From Eikenella sp. (GTDB lineage: Bacteria; Pseudomonadota; Gammaproteobacteria; Burkholderiales; Neisseriaceae): a stretch of DNA of 53,878 nt. Each line of letters starts with the position of its first letter. Position 1 is the stretch's first letter. This document shows positions 25,532 through 35,898 of the stretch, one piece after another. The notes beneath the pieces are model-generated. The model was not told where the DNA came from and ran no database searches. It saw only the letters and a program-made list of their open reading frames with translations. The stretch is taken from positions 1 to 53,878 of the forward strand of contig JAUMZB010000010.1 in assembly GCA_030528345.1 (NCBI GenBank), read 5' to 3'. The position numbers were made by a program, and so were the translations under genes.

Positions 25532-27553
25532 TCAAACAGACAAAGCCAGCTCGGTGCCGGCACGGATGGCGCGTTTGGCATCCAATTCGCCGGCGCGGTC
25601 GGCGCCGCCGATGATGTGCAGCGGCTTGCCCAAGGCGCGCAGGGATGGCTCCAGTTCGCGTTGCGGCTCCTGCCCGGCGCAGATCACCACGTGGTCCACC
25701 GGCAACACCATGTCTTCGCCGTCGCGCGTGATGTGCAGGCCCTCGTCGTCGATTTTGCGGTATTGCACGCCGCCCCACAAATGCACGCCTTGGCTGGCAA
25801 GGCTGAGGCGGTGGATCCAGCCGGTGGTTTTGCCGAGGTTTTTGCCCGGCGCGCCGTCTTTACGCTGCAGCAGCCAGATTTCGCGGGCGGCTTCGGGCAG
25901 AGCGGGGCGGGATGAGAGCAGGGCGCCGCGTTGCGCGAGGCTGGTGTCGATTTGCCAGTCGCGGTGGAACCGCACGGGGTGCAGGGCGCTGTCTTCGCCG
26001 CTGTGGGCGAGGAATTCGGCGGTGTCGAAACCGATGCCGCCGGCACCGATGACGGCCACCTTTTTGCCCACCGGCAGGCGGTCGCGCAAAACGTTCAGGT
26101 AGCCCAACACTTTGGGGTGGTCGATGCCTTCAATCGGCGGGCGGCGCGGCACGATGCCGCTGGCCAGCACGATTTCGTCGAAATCGGCCAAATCTTGTGC
26201 CTGCGCTTCGGTGTTCAGGCGCAGGGTGATGCTGTCGCGCTTGAGGGCGTGATGAAAATAGCGGACGGTTTCGTGGAACTCGGGTTTGCCGGGAATGGTT
26301 TTGGCGATGTTGAGCTGGCCGCCGATGCTGTCTTGGCGGTCGAACAGGGTTACGCGGTGGCCGCGCTTGGCTGCGGTTTCGGCAAAGGCCATGCCGGCGG
26401 GGCCGGCGCCGATGACGGCGATGTTTTTCGGCTGCCCGGCGGGGGTGAGCGGCATCTGCAATTCGTGGCAGGCAAAGGGGTTGACCAGGCAGGAGGTGAG
26501 CTTGCCGGCGAAAATGTGGTCGAGGCAGGCCTGGTTGCAGGCGATGCAGGTGTTGATGGACTCATCTTGGCCGGCGGCGGCTTTGTTCACCCATTCGGCA
26601 TCGGCGAGGAAGGGGCGGGCGAGGCAGACGGCGTCGGCCAGCCCTTGACCCAAAACCTCTTCGGCGGTTTGCGGCATATTGATGCGGTTGGTGGCAATCA
26701 CGGGGATGTTGGCCACGGCTTTGAGCTTGCCGGTAAATTCGGCGAAGGCGGCGCGGGGCACGCAGGTGGCGATGGTGGGGATGCGCGCTTCGTGCCAGCC
26801 GATGCCGGTGTTGAAGAGGTCGGCGCCGGCGGTTTCCAGCTTGGCGGCCAGAACTTGGTTTTCTGCCCAAGTGCTGCCGTCGCGCACCAAATCGAGCAGG
26901 GAGAGGCGGAAGATGATCAGAAAATCTTCGCCGCAGGCCCGGCGGATGCCTTCGACGATTTCGACGGCGAAGCGGTGGCGGTTGTCGAGACTGCCGCCGT
27001 ATTCGTCGCTGCGCTGGTTGGTGGCGGGGGCGATGAATTGGTTGATTAAATAGCCTTCGCTGCCCATCACTTCCACGCCGTCGTAACCGGCCTGTTTGGC
27101 CAACTCGGCGCAGCGGATGTAGTCGCGCACGGTTTGGCGCACTTCTTCGCGGCTCAGGGCGCGCGGCTTGGCCGGGTTGATGGGGGTGGGCAGGGCGCTG
27201 GGGGCAACCGGCTCGCGGCTGACGGCGTAGCGGCCGGTGTGCAGTATCTGCATGCAGATTTTGGCGCCGTGGCGGCGGACGGCCTCGGTAACGGTACGGT
27301 GCCAGGCCGCTTCGCTCTCGTCGCTGAGTTTGGCGCCGCCTTCGAATACCGCGCCTTCGGCATTGGGGGCGATGCCGCCGGTGATGATGAGGGCCACGCC
27401 GCCTTTGGCGCGTTCGGCATAAAAGGCGGCCAGATGTTCGGCGCCCTCGGCATGTTCTTCGAAACCGGTGTGCATGGAACCCATGATGACGCGGTTGCGC
27501 AGGGTGTGGTGGGCGTTGACGCGCAGCGGGGCGGCGAGCAAACGTGGGCTCAT
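25532..27553 (-). CDS. fadH: NADPH-dependent 2,4-dienoyl-CoA reductase family protein
   Basis: A 673-residue protein, almost exactly the length of E. coli FadH. An N-terminal old-yellow-enzyme FMN barrel (LRNRVIMGSMHTGFEE; GGSLDNRHRFAVEIVEGIR) is followed by a 4Fe-4S site (CIACNQAC and a further Cys in SCLVNP) and a C-terminal FAD/NADPH domain (VIGAGPAGMAFAETAAKRGH; VIGAGGIGFDTAEFL). It should reduce double bonds during unsaturated fatty acid oxidation. The ATG at 27553 has an AGGAG site; the longer frame to 27607 does not. Trimethylamine-dehydrogenase-like substrates cannot be ruled out. Confidence 0.88.
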   Translation of the reverse strand: MSPRLLAAPLRVNAHHTLRNRVIMGSMHTGFEEHAEGAEHLAAFYAERAKGGVALIITGGIAPNAEGAVFEGGAKLSDESEAAWHRTVTEAVRRHGAKICMQILHTGRYAVSREPVAPSALPTPINPAKPRALSREEVRQTVRDYIRCAELAKQAGYDGVEVMGSEGYLINQFIAPATNQRSDEYGGSLDNRHRFAVEIVEGIRRACGEDFLIIFRLSLLDLVRDGSTWAENQVLAAKLETAGADLFNTGIGWHEARIPTIATCVPRAAFAEFTGKLKAVANIPVIATNRINMPQTAEEVLGQGLADAVCLARPFLADAEWVNKAAAGQDESINTCIACNQACLDHIFAGKLTSCLVNPFACHELQMPLTPAGQPKNIAVIGAGPAGMAFAETAAKRGHRVTLFDRQDSIGGQLNIAKTIPGKPEFHETVRYFHHALKRDSITLRLNTEAQAQDLADFDEIVLASGIVPRRPPIEGIDHPKVLGYLNVLRDRLPVGKKVAVIGAGGIGFDTAEFLAHSGEDSALHPVRFHRDWQIDTSLAQRGALLSSRPALPEAAREIWLLQRKDGAPGKNLGKTTGWIHRLSLASQGVHLWGGVQYRKIDDEGLHITRDGEDMVLPVDHVVICAGQEPQRELEPSLRALGKPLHIIGGADRAGELDAKRAIRAGTELALSV

Positions 27554-27631
27554 AATGGGGTGCTCCTTTGGTAGAGGGTGTGGGAAGCGGGCCGGTTGAA
27601 ACCCCAAGGCCGTTTGATGGCGGCTCTGAAA

Positions 27632-28087
27632 TTAAGGGTCGGGTTTTTCAGGCAGCCTGTTTTCGTCTGCTTTGGCCGCCAGTGTCCGCAAAGCTTCGGC
27701 CAAATCGGGGTGTTGCTGAGACAGGCGTTCGGCGGCGGCCAGGCAATGTCCGGCGGCGGCGGGGCTCAGGCGGGCCTGTTTGGTTTTCTCCGCAACCGTT
27801 TCCGGGGGGCGGATTTTAACGTGAACGCTTTGGATGGCGGAATCAATACTTTGGAGCTTCGGCACCAATGCAGGGGCAATCATGCGCAGGCGGGAGGCGG
27901 CCAGATTGTCGGCCGCGTGCAGCACCAGCGCGCCGTCATTGCGGATGCGCACGGCGCGGCAGCGCTGCCTTAAATTGGGCGGCAGCACGGCCAAGAGGCG
28001 CGGTTCGGTGTGCTGCCAATGGCGGGCTTGGCGGATCAGGGCGTTGAGCAGGCGGTTTTCGCGGCTGAGGCGGTCGAGGTCGGTCAT
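27632..28087 (-). CDS. dciA: DUF721/DciA-like protein
   Basis: A 151-residue protein. The C-terminal-half pattern (DGALVLHAADNLAASRLRM, then LVPKL) is that of the DUF721 KH-like domain. DciA proteins load the replicative helicase DnaB in bacteria lacking DnaC. It is divergent from secA, a common neighbourhood for dciA in Proteobacteria. The start MTDLDRLSREN at 28087 is chosen; the open extension upstream lies in the secA promoter region and is low-complexity. Confidence 0.62.
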   Translation of the reverse strand: MTDLDRLSRENRLLNALIRQARHWQHTEPRLLAVLPPNLRQRCRAVRIRNDGALVLHAADNLAASRLRMIAPALVPKLQSIDSAIQSVHVKIRPPETVAEKTKQARLSPAAAGHCLAAAERLSQQHPDLAEALRTLAAKADENRLPEKPDP

Positions 28088-28212
28088 GGGGCTACCTGAA
28101 AAAGCGGATGGGGCGGTGCGGCTTGAGGCTGCCGGAGGCTGTAGAAAAGGCGGCGCTGCCCCTTTGCGGCAACGGCTTGAAAAGCCGGCGGGCGGTACCA
28201 TATTGGCGCGCA

Positions 28213-28246
28213 TTGTACCCGCGAAACGGCGCTTCTATGCTAAAAT
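28213..28246 (+). promoter_or_regulatory. Likely secA promoter
   Basis: TTGTAC at 28213-28218 and TATGCT at 28236-28241 with a 17-base spacer; an overlapping extended -10 (TGCTAAAAT) is an alternative. It lies about 75 bases before the secA start. Confidence 0.5.
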
Positions 28247-28318
28247 CACGCGTTGATTTTTTGACCGCTGCCACCGGCAAACCCGGGCGGCGGCCGCTCC
28301 CAAGGATTGGATTTTTCT

Positions 28319-31072
28319 ATGATTACTGCATTGGCCAAGAAAGTATTCGGCAGCCGCAACGACCGCCTGTTGAAACAATACCGCAAAGCGGTGAAACGCA
28401 TCGGCGACATGGAGTCCGCGCTGCAGGCGCTCAGCGATGCCGAACTGCAAGCCAAAACCGCCGAATTCAAACAAAAGCTGGCCGGGGGCGCCACGCTCGA
28501 CCACATTCTCGAAGAAGCGTTTGCCGTCTGCCGCGAAGCCTCGCGCCGCGTGCTGAACATGCGCCATTTCGATGTGCAGTTGATCGGCGGCATGGTGCTG
28601 CACCAGGGCAAAATCGCCGAGATGCGCACCGGCGAGGGGAAAACGCTGGTGGCTACGCTGGCCGTTTACCTCAATGCCCTGGCCGGCAACGGCGTGCACG
28701 TGGTGACTGTCAACGATTATCTGGCCGCCCGCGATGCGGCCATTATGGAGCCGCTTTACAACTTCCTCGGCCTGAGCGTGGGCGTGGTGGTGGCCGATAT
28801 GGACCATGCCGCCAAACAGGCTGCCTATCAGGCCGACATCACTTACGGCACCAACAACGAATTCGGTTTCGACTACCTGCGCGACAATATGGTGCACCAT
28901 GTGCAGGAGCGCGTGCAGCGCGCGCTCAATTTCGCCGTGGTGGACGAGGTGGATTCCATTCTGATCGACGAAGCGCGCACGCCGCTGATTATTTCCGGCC
29001 AGGCCGACGACAATACCGACCTCTATTTGGTGATGAATAAAGTGCCCGCCCAATTGGTGCGCCAGCAGGAGGAAGAAGGCGAAGGCGATTACTGGGTGGA
29101 CGAGAAAAACAATACCGTGCTGCTCAGCGAAGCCGGCCACGAACACGCCGAAGCCATTCTCACCGGCATGGGCTTGCTGCAAGAGGGCGATTCGCTCTAT
29201 TCGGTGGGCAACATCACCCTCATGCACCACCTGATGGCTGCTTTGCGCGCCCACAGCCTGTTCCACCTCGACCAACATTATGTGGTGCAAAACGGCGAAA
29301 TCGTGATTGTGGACGAATTCACTGGCCGTTTGATGTCCGGCCGCCGTTGGTCGGACGGCCTGCATCAGGCCGTAGAAGCCAAAGAAGGGGTGGAAATCCG
29401 CCGCGAAAACCAAACCTTGGCCTCCATTACCTTCCAAAACTATTTCCGCCTCTACCGCAAGCTTTCCGGCATGACCGGCACCGCCGACACCGAGGCTTAC
29501 GAGTTCCAAAGCATTTACGGCTTGGAGACCGTGATCATCCCCACCAACCGCCCCATGGTGCGCAAAGACCACAACGACCAAGTATTTCGCACCGCCGAAG
29601 AAAAATACGAAGCCGTGGTGGCCGACATCCGGGCGCGCCACGAACAAGGCCAGCCCATTTTGGTGGGCACCACCAGCATTGAAAACTCCGAATTGGTGTC
29701 GGAGCTGCTCAATCGCGCCGGTTTGCGCCACAGCGTGCTCAATGCCAAAGAACACGCCCGCGAGGCTGATATTGTGGCGCAGGCGGGCAAGCCGGGCATG
29801 ATTACCGTGGCCACCAATATGGCCGGCCGCGGCACCGACATCGTGCTGGGCGGCAATGTGAAACACCAAAGCCAAATCATTCAGGCCGATCCCTCTTTGG
29901 ACGAAGCCGAAAAAGCGCGCCGCATTGCCGCGCTCGAAGCCGAATGGCCGGCCGAGCACGAAAAAGTGCTGGCCGCCGGCGGCCTGCACATTGTGGGCAC
30001 CGAGCGCCACGAAAGCCGCCGCATCGACAACCAGCTGCGCGGCCGCGCCGGCCGTCAGGGCGATGCCGGCTCCAGCCGTTTCTATCTCTCGTTTGAAGAC
30101 CCGCTGCTGCGCCTGTTTGCCCTCGACCGCCACGCCGCCCTGCTTGACAAACTGGCGCCCGAACGCGGCATTCCGATTGAAGCCGGCCTGCTCACCCGCC
30201 AAATCGAAGGCGCGCAGCGCAAAGTGGAAGGCCGCAACTTCGATATGCGCAAACAGGTGTTGGAATACGACGACGTGGCCAACGACCAGCGCAAAGTGAT
30301 TTACCAACACCGCAACGACGTGCTGGAAAGCCAAGACACCAGCGAGATGATGCGCGAAATCCGCCAGGAAGCCATCGGCAGCGTGATCGACCTTTATATG
30401 CCGGCAGACAGCCTGGAAGAGCAATGGGATCTGCCGGCCATGGAAATGCAGCTCTTGTCCGATTACGGCATCCACGCGCCGGTGGCCGAATGGCTGCAAG
30501 CCGATGCCCAGCTGGACAATCAAGACGTGAAAGAGCGCGTGTGGGCGCTGGCCGAAGCCGATTACGCCGCCAAAACCGACTTGGTCGGCCGCGACACCAT
30601 GACCCAGTTCGAACGCAACATCTTCCTGCAGGTGATGGACAACCAATGGCGCGAACACCTGGCCGCCATGGACTATCTGCGCCAAGGCATCCACCTGCGC
30701 GGCTATGCACAGAAAAACCCCAAGCAGGAATACAAACGCGAGTCGTTCGAGATGTTCCAAAACCTGTGGCAGAGCATCCGCACCGAAACCGCCAAACTCT
30801 TGTCGCGCATCCAATTCCAGCTCAACGAACCGGTGGCCGAAGAAACCGAGGCCGCGCCTTTGAGCCAATACCGCGAAAGTCATTCGCCGGCGCCCGATAT
30901 GGCGGTTTTGGCACAGGGCGGCAGCCAGGGTGCGGCATTGGCCGCCTTGCACCCCGACGAAGACCTCAGCCCCGATGCGCTGGCCGGGCGCGGCATTGCC
31001 ATCCACCGCAACGACCCCTGCCCCTGTGGCAGCGGTTTGAAATACAAGCAGTGCCACGGCAAGCTGGCCTGA
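28319..31072 (+). CDS. secA: Preprotein translocase ATPase SecA
   Basis: A 917-residue motor of the Sec pathway. RTGEGKT is Walker [16 protein letters not shown] the DEAD-box region, NMAGRGTDI and GRAGRQGD the second helicase domain. The C-terminus ends in the zinc motif [14 protein letters not shown] that binds SecB and phospholipid. The ATG at 28319 is chosen; a TTG four codons earlier is possible. It ends in a good terminator. Confidence 0.97.
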   Translation: MITALAKKVFGSRNDRLLKQYRKAVKRIGDMESALQALSDAELQAKTAEFKQKLAGGATLDHILEEAFAVCREASRRVLNMRHFDVQLIGGMVLHQGKIAEMRTGEGKTLVATLAVYLNALAGNGVHVVTVNDYLAARDAAIMEPLYNFLGLSVGVVVADMDHAAKQAAYQADITYGTNNEFGFDYLRDNMVHHVQERVQRALNFAVVDEVDSILIDEARTPLIISGQADDNTDLYLVMNKVPAQLVRQQEEEGEGDYWVDEKNNTVLLSEAGHEHAEAILTGMGLLQEGDSLYSVGNITLMHHLMAALRAHSLFHLDQHYVVQNGEIVIVDEFTGRLMSGRRWSDGLHQAVEAKEGVEIRRENQTLASITFQNYFRLYRKLSGMTGTADTEAYEFQSIYGLETVIIPTNRPMVRKDHNDQVFRTAEEKYEAVVADIRARHEQGQPILVGTTSIENSELVSELLNRAGLRHSVLNAKEHAREADIVAQAGKPGMITVATNMAGRGTDIVLGGNVKHQSQIIQADPSLDEAEKARRIAALEAEWPAEHEKVLAAGGLHIVGTERHESRRIDNQLRGRAGRQGDAGSSRFYLSFEDPLLRLFALDRHAALLDKLAPERGIPIEAGLLTRQIEGAQRKVEGRNFDMRKQVLEYDDVANDQRKVIYQHRNDVLESQDTSEMMREIRQEAIGSVIDLYMPADSLEEQWDLPAMEMQLLSDYGIHAPVAEWLQADAQLDNQDVKERVWALAEADYAAKTDLVGRDTMTQFERNIFLQVMDNQWREHLAAMDYLRQGIHLRGYAQKNPKQEYKRESFEMFQNLWQSIRTETAKLLSRIQFQLNEPVAEETEAAPLSQYRESHSPAPDMAVLAQGGSQGAALAALHPDEDLSPDALAGRGIAIHRNDPCPCGSGLKYKQCHGKLA

Positions 31073-31100
31073 GCTTTCAGCTGGCCCGAGTCTGACTACC

Positions 31101-31134
31101 ATACGCCGGTGCAAACGCGCCGGCGTATTTCTTT
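31101..31134 (+). terminator. Terminator after secA
   Basis: The stem atacgccgg / ccggcgtat with a 10-base loop is followed by TTCTTT, 28 bases past the stop. Confidence 0.65.
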
Positions 31135-31185
31135 GCCGGCCGATTCGTCCTACAATGCCCGTTCTTTTTGCTTTCAGGTAGCCCG

Positions 31186-32622
31186 ATGACCGCCACCACC
31201 TTAGTCTGGTTCCGCCGCGATTTGCGCTTGGACGACCACAGTGCATTGACGGCGGCGCTGCGCGCCGGCCGGCCGCTGGTGGGCGTGTTTGTGTTCGATC
31301 CCCGCATTCTCGACCCGCTGCCGCCTGACGACCGCCGCATCACCTTTATCTGCCAGTGCCTCGGCGATTTGGCCGCCCAATTGGCCGGGCTGGGCATGCC
31401 GCTGCACACCGTGTACGGCCTGCCGGAAGAAGTCTTGCCCGAGTTGGCCGTCCGCTGCGGGGCGGCCGAAGTGGTGTGTGCCGAAGATTACGAACCGGCG
31501 GCGATCGACCGCGACAACCGCGTCGGCGCCCGCCTGATGGCGCAGAACTGCCGCCTGTTCAGCGTGTGCGACCAAGTGCTGCTGCCCAAAAGCACGGTGA
31601 TGAACAAACAGGGCCGCCCCTATACCGTGTTCACGCCGTATAAAAAAACCTGGCTGGCACTGTATGCCGATATTTATGCCGGCTGGCAGCCCGTCGATAT
31701 CCGCGCTGATTTGGCCGCCCTGCAGCGCGGCCTGCCCGCACACCTGCGCCAAGCCGCCGCGCCTCTGCGGCCGCCCGATTTGGGCTTTGTCGAGAGCGTG
31801 CTGGCTCAGGCGGGCGGCGAACGGGCTGCCCAAGCCGCTTGGCAGCGGTTTTTGCCGCGCATGGGCGATTATGCGGTGTTGCGCGATTTTCCCGCCCGCA
31901 AAGGCACGTCCGAATTGTCGCCGCATCTGCGTTTCGGTACGCTTTCCGTGCGGCGGCTGGCGGCGGCGGCGTATGCGGACGGCAGCGAAGGCGCATCGGC
32001 TTGGTTGGGCGAGTTGATTTGGCGCGAATTTTTCCAGCAGTTTCTCTACCACCGCCCCGAAGCGGCGGAGCAGGGCTTTCGGCCGGAATACCGCTGCTTG
32101 GCTTGGGAAAACCGTGCCGACTACATCGAAGCCTGGCAGGTCGGCCAAACCGGCTACCCGCTGATTGATGCCGCCATGCGCCACCTGCGGCGCAGCGGGC
32201 AGATGCACAACCGCCTGCGCATGGTGTGCGCTTCGTTTTTCTGCAAAGACCTGCTGTGCGACTGGCGCATCGGCGAAGCCTGGTTTGCCCGCCAGCTGCT
32301 GGATTTCGACCTCGCCGCCAACAACGGCGGCTGGCAGTGGGCGGCCGGCACCGGTTGCGACGCCCAGCCGTATTTCCGCCATTTCAACCCGCTCACCCAA
32401 TCGCAGAAATTCGACCCCGAGGGCCAGTTTATCCGCCGCCATGTGCCGGAGCTGGCGCATCTGGATGCCCGCAGCATCCACGCGCCCTGGCTGCATGCCG
32501 ACAACATCGACACCCACGGCTATCCGCCGCCGATTGTGCAGCATGCCCGCCAACGCGAGCGGGCTTTGGCGCTGTATGCGCGGGCGCAGGAGGCGTGGAA
32601 AAACGGGGCGGGGAAAGATTGA
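31186..32622 (+). CDS. phrB: Deoxyribodipyrimidine photolyase
   Basis: A 478-residue class I CPD photolyase with the N-terminal antenna domain (LVWFRRDLRLDDH) and the FAD domain: GELIWREFF, TGYPLIDAAMRHL, MHNRLRMVCASFF, WQWAAGTGCDAQPYFRHFNP. It uses blue light to split pyrimidine dimers. The ATG at 31186 follows a DUS directly (caggtagcccgATG); a -10-like TACAAT lies at 31152-31157. Confidence 0.94.
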   Translation: MTATTLVWFRRDLRLDDHSALTAALRAGRPLVGVFVFDPRILDPLPPDDRRITFICQCLGDLAAQLAGLGMPLHTVYGLPEEVLPELAVRCGAAEVVCAEDYEPAAIDRDNRVGARLMAQNCRLFSVCDQVLLPKSTVMNKQGRPYTVFTPYKKTWLALYADIYAGWQPVDIRADLAALQRGLPAHLRQAAAPLRPPDLGFVESVLAQAGGERAAQAAWQRFLPRMGDYAVLRDFPARKGTSELSPHLRFGTLSVRRLAAAAYADGSEGASAWLGELIWREFFQQFLYHRPEAAEQGFRPEYRCLAWENRADYIEAWQVGQTGYPLIDAAMRHLRRSGQMHNRLRMVCASFFCKDLLCDWRIGEAWFARQLLDFDLAANNGGWQWAAGTGCDAQPYFRHFNPLTQSQKFDPEGQFIRRHVPELAHLDARSIHAPWLHADNIDTHGYPPPIVQHARQRERALALYARAQEAWKNGAGKD

Positions 32623-32812
32623 TACGCCCGGCCGCTTCTGCTTCGGTAAGGACTTTTTTACGGAAATGGACGGAATACGTTATAGAAAGGCCTCAAATTG
32701 CTTTTTATGGCGATTTTACTGTACGGTAGGAGGCGTTTGCTACGGCAGCATCTTTACCGGATATTGCCTGCGCTTCGGTTTGGAAAGTTTTGTAGTGCGG
32801 CCGTCAAAATTT

Positions 32813-32844
32813 CAGGCTACCTGAAAACATGTTCAGGTAGCCTG
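32813..32844. terminator. Inverted-DUS hairpin between phrB and lpdA
   Basis: caggctacctgaa and its complement form a 13-bp stem with a 6-base loop, between the two convergent genes. It can serve both. Confidence 0.65.
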
Positions 32845-32861
32845 TCCAGCCAATTTCGCGC

Positions 32862-34655
32862 TTATTTCTTCTTGCGCTGCGGCGGCAAGTCGGTGCATGT
32901 CCCCAGCGCCACTTCGGCGGCCATGCCGATGCTCTCGCCCAAGGTGGGGTGCGGGTGGATGGTTTTGCCGATGTCTTCCGCGTCGCAACCCATTTCGATG
33001 GCCAGGCAGATTTCGCCGATCATGTCGCCGGCGTGCGTGCCGACGATGCCGCCGCCGATGATGCGGCCGGAATCGGCGTCGAAAATCAGCTTGGTAAAGC
33101 CTTCGTCGCGGCCGTTGGCGATGGCGCGGCCGCTGGCGGCCCAGGGGAATACGGATTTGGTGATGTTGATGCCGTCACGCTTGGCGATTTCTTCGGTTAC
33201 GCCCACCCAAGCCACTTCAGGGTCGGTATAGGCCACGCCGGGAATCACGCGCGCGTCGAAGAAGGCTTTGTGGCCCGCGCAGTTTTCCGCCGCCACATGG
33301 CCTTCGTGCACGGCCTTGTGCGCCAGCATGGGCTGGCCGACCACGTCACCGATGGCGTAAATATGGGGAACGTTGGTGCGCTGCTGTTTGTCCACTTCGA
33401 TAAAGCCGCGCTCCGTCACCGCCACGCCGGCGTTTTCGGCGCCGCACAGCTTGCCGTTGGGGGCGCGGCCGGCGGCCACCAGCACCAAGTCGTAACGCTG
33501 CGGTTCGGCCGGGGCTTTCTCGCCTTCAAAGCTAACGTAAATGCCGTCGTCGCGGGCTTCCACGGCCACGGTTTTGGTATGGGTCATGATGTTGTCGAAG
33601 CGGTGGGCATTCATTTTTTCCCACACTTTCACCAAATCACGGTCGGCGCCCTGCATCAGACCGTCCATCATTTCCACCACATCGAGGCGCGCGCCCAGGG
33701 TGCTGTATACGGTGCCCATTTCCAGGCCGATGATGCCGCCGCCGATGACCAGCATTTTTTCCGGCAGCTTGCCGCCGTGCTGGCGCAATTCCAGCGCGCC
33801 GGTGGAATCGACAATGCGCGGGTCGGCGGGGATAAAGGGCAGGTTCACCACGCGGCTGCCCACGGCGATGATGGCGTTTTTAAAGGCGATGGTTTTGCGC
33901 TCGCCGGTTTCCGTGGCCTGTTCGTATTGCGCCGATTCGGTGAGGGCTACCTGAAGGTGGTGGGGCGACACAAATTGGCCGCGGCCTTGGATAATGTCCA
34001 CCTTGCGCGCCTTGGCCATGCCGGCCAGACCGCCGGTGAGTTTGCCGATGACCTTGTCTTTGTAGCCGCGCAACATGTCCACATCGATTTCCGGCGCGGG
34101 ATATTTGATGCCGTTGGCGGCCAGATGTTTGACTTCGTCGATTACCGCCGCATTATGCAGCAAGGCTTTGGAGGGGATGCAGCCCACGTTCAGGCACACG
34201 CCGCCCAAGGTTTTATATTGCTCGACAATCGCCGTTTTCAGGCCCGCATCGGCGGCGGCAAAGGCGGCGGAATAACCGCCGGGGCCGCCGCCCAACACCA
34301 CCACATCGTATTCGGCATCGGCGTGGCCGGAGAATGCCGCCGCCTGTGGCGCGGGCGCTTGCGCTGCCGCAGCGATGGCCGGCTCGGCCTTGGCCGCAGG
34401 GGCTTCGGCCGCAGCAGTGGCCGCTTCAATGACGGCAATCACGCCGCCTTCGGAAATTTTGTCACCCACTTTCACGCGCACTTCTTTCACCACGCCTGCG
34501 GCCTCGGCCGGCACGTCCATGGTGGCTTTGTCGGTTTCCAGCGTAATCAGGGTATCGTCCACGGCCACGGTATCGCCGGGTTTCACTTCCACGGCGATGA
34601 TGTCCACGTTTTCATGGCCGCCGATGTCGGGAACTTTCAGTTCGATCATGCTCAT
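32862..34655 (-). CDS. lpdA: Dihydrolipoamide dehydrogenase with N-terminal lipoyl domain
   Basis: A 597-residue E3. Residues 1-80 are a lipoyl domain (lipoyl Lys in ETDKATMDVP), then an Ala/Pro-rich linker, then the FAD enzyme: VVLGGGPGGYSAAFAAADAG, the redox disulfide in GGVCLNVGCIPSKA, NAD-binding GGGIIGLEMG and the C-terminal catalytic His-Glu in HPHPTLGE. Lipoyl-bearing E3s are typical of Neisseria pyruvate dehydrogenase. It reoxidises lipoamide after the AceE/AceF reactions. Here it lies 11 kb from aceF instead of next to it. The start at codon 1 mirrors aceF (MSLVEIKVPDIGG). Confidence 0.95.
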   Translation of the reverse strand: MSMIELKVPDIGGHENVDIIAVEVKPGDTVAVDDTLITLETDKATMDVPAEAAGVVKEVRVKVGDKISEGGVIAVIEAATAAAEAPAAKAEPAIAAAAQAPAPQAAAFSGHADAEYDVVVLGGGPGGYSAAFAAADAGLKTAIVEQYKTLGGVCLNVGCIPSKALLHNAAVIDEVKHLAANGIKYPAPEIDVDMLRGYKDKVIGKLTGGLAGMAKARKVDIIQGRGQFVSPHHLQVALTESAQYEQATETGERKTIAFKNAIIAVGSRVVNLPFIPADPRIVDSTGALELRQHGGKLPEKMLVIGGGIIGLEMGTVYSTLGARLDVVEMMDGLMQGADRDLVKVWEKMNAHRFDNIMTHTKTVAVEARDDGIYVSFEGEKAPAEPQRYDLVLVAAGRAPNGKLCGAENAGVAVTERGFIEVDKQQRTNVPHIYAIGDVVGQPMLAHKAVHEGHVAAENCAGHKAFFDARVIPGVAYTDPEVAWVGVTEEIAKRDGINITKSVFPWAASGRAIANGRDEGFTKLIFDADSGRIIGGGIVGTHAGDMIGEICLAIEMGCDAEDIGKTIHPHPTLGESIGMAAEVALGTCTDLPPQRKKK

Positions 34656-34746
34656 ACTCTTGCTTTCTGTGATGTGGGTTGAAAATACATGGGTTGGGTT
34701 CGCGTGATGCCGGATACCGCCATCCGACTGACGGCTTTCAGGTAGC

Positions 34747-35295
34747 CTAAACCGTTTCGTCGTCGTTTTGCGCGTATTCGCGGCATGCCTGCTGAATGAT
34801 GCGGTATTGGTTTTTCCGCTGCCGTTTATGCGGAATATGGGCGGTTTTCAGCATTTTTTGCGAGCGGCGGCGGCTCATCACTTCCACGGTTTGCGGGCTG
34901 CCGTCATCGTTTAGCCGCCCGTTGAAACGCTCGGAAGTGCTGTAAACGCCCACCCGCCAATGGCGGATGTCTTTTTCGGCCAAGCGTTTTTCGGCGGTTT
35001 TCCTTAACTGCTCAATGTATTGCCGCTTCTGCGCTTCGCTGAGGGGCAGCTGCCCCAGGCGTGAGAGCCGGGCGTAGGTGGGGAGGTCTTTCACCACCAG
35101 AAAATCGTAAAACTTCTGAAAATGGCGGTTGGCCAGCGCCAACACTTCTTGCTGCCCGGCGGTGTCTAGGGCAGGGTTTTCCAGTATCGAGCGGTACAGC
35201 CCCAACGGATTGAAGTCGGTATAACGGGCATGGCGGGCAATGTAATGGCGGTATTCGGCCAGGCTCATGCTGCGGAAGGGTTTGCCTATCTTCAT
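34747..35295 (-). CDS. Conserved-looking protein of unknown function
   Basis: A 182-residue soluble, basic protein (pI high; ends in a Lys/Arg-rich tail with MSRRRSQKMLKTAHIPHKRQ). I see no signal, membrane helix or known motif. The start MKIGKPFRS at 35295 is chosen (a later ATG at 35268 is possible); neither has a strong ribosome binding site. It lies just downstream, on the same strand, of a decayed TauE/YfcA gene. The SLAEYRHYIARHARYTDFNP block looks conserved rather than random. Confidence 0.6.
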   Translation of the reverse strand: MKIGKPFRSMSLAEYRHYIARHARYTDFNPLGLYRSILENPALDTAGQQEVLALANRHFQKFYDFLVVKDLPTYARLSRLGQLPLSEAQKRQYIEQLRKTAEKRLAEKDIRHWRVGVYSTSERFNGRLNDDGSPQTVEVMSRRRSQKMLKTAHIPHKRQRKNQYRIIQQACREYAQNDDETV

Positions 35296-35336
35296 CTGTT
35301 TGCCTGTTGCGGTTTCAGGTAGCCCGGTAGGGGCGG

Positions 35337-35680
35337 TTAAGAGAAAAACACATATTTGGCCACCATGGCAAAGCACATCATCACCATCATGGGGCGGATC
35401 AGGCGTGTGCCGCTTTTTACCAACATCCGCGCGCCAAAGAAAGCGCCCAGTGCCTGCCCGGCCATTATGGCCAAGCCGGTTGGCCAAACAATGTGGCCGC
35501 CCAACAGGAAAAAATCAGGGAAGCCGGATTGGTGGCGAAGTTTAGCAGCTTGGTATCGGCGGTGGCACGCATTAAATCTGTGCCGCGCAGCACGGCTTGG
35601 CTCAGGGAGAAAAACGTGCCGGTGGCCGGGTCGAAATAGCCGTCGTAAAAGCCGATAGACGGCACAATATGGCGCTGCCA
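35337..35680 (-). pseudogene. TauE/SafE (YfcA-like) permease remnant, frameshifted
   Basis: The C-terminal third of a YfcA-type permease: SIGFYDGYFDPATGTFFSL and TKLLNFATNPASLIF in one frame, then LLGGHIVWPTGLAIMAGQAL and RMLVKSGTRLIRPMMVMM in another. The shift lies in a six-T run (minus strand, 35509-35514); adding one T restores the family sequence. The N-terminal two thirds are missing, so it is a remnant and not just a phase-variable gene. Confidence 0.72.
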
Positions 35681-35865
35681 GCTTTGCCGGCTGATTTGGG
35701 CGGGCGGGTTTGTGTGTTGGAGCGGGCAGAGCCGTTGTTCGGCGCGTAGGGATGTCCGCCCCAGGCTTAGCGGCGCAAACGGCGCCTTGTCCTGCGCACG
35801 CCGAGGCGTGCTCGCGCGGGGGCGGAAAGTGCGTAACACGCTCTAAAACCCTTGTGCCCCACTGG

Positions 35866-35898
35866 TCAGGCTGCCTGAAAGGCTTTCAGGCAGCCTGA
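35866..35898 (-). terminator. Inverted hairpin of the AGGCTGCCTGAA variant
   Basis: A perfect 16-bp stem (tcaggctgcctgaaag and its complement) with a 1-base centre. It overlaps the last codons of the AlkD-like gene, so the terminator is also coding. Confidence 0.7.

Noticed and set aside
28235..31246. A 1003-codon open frame on the minus strand opposite secA
   Set aside because: It is rich in His, Gly, Val and Phe as expected for the antisense of a GC-rich gene, shows no known domain, and secA is certain on the other strand.
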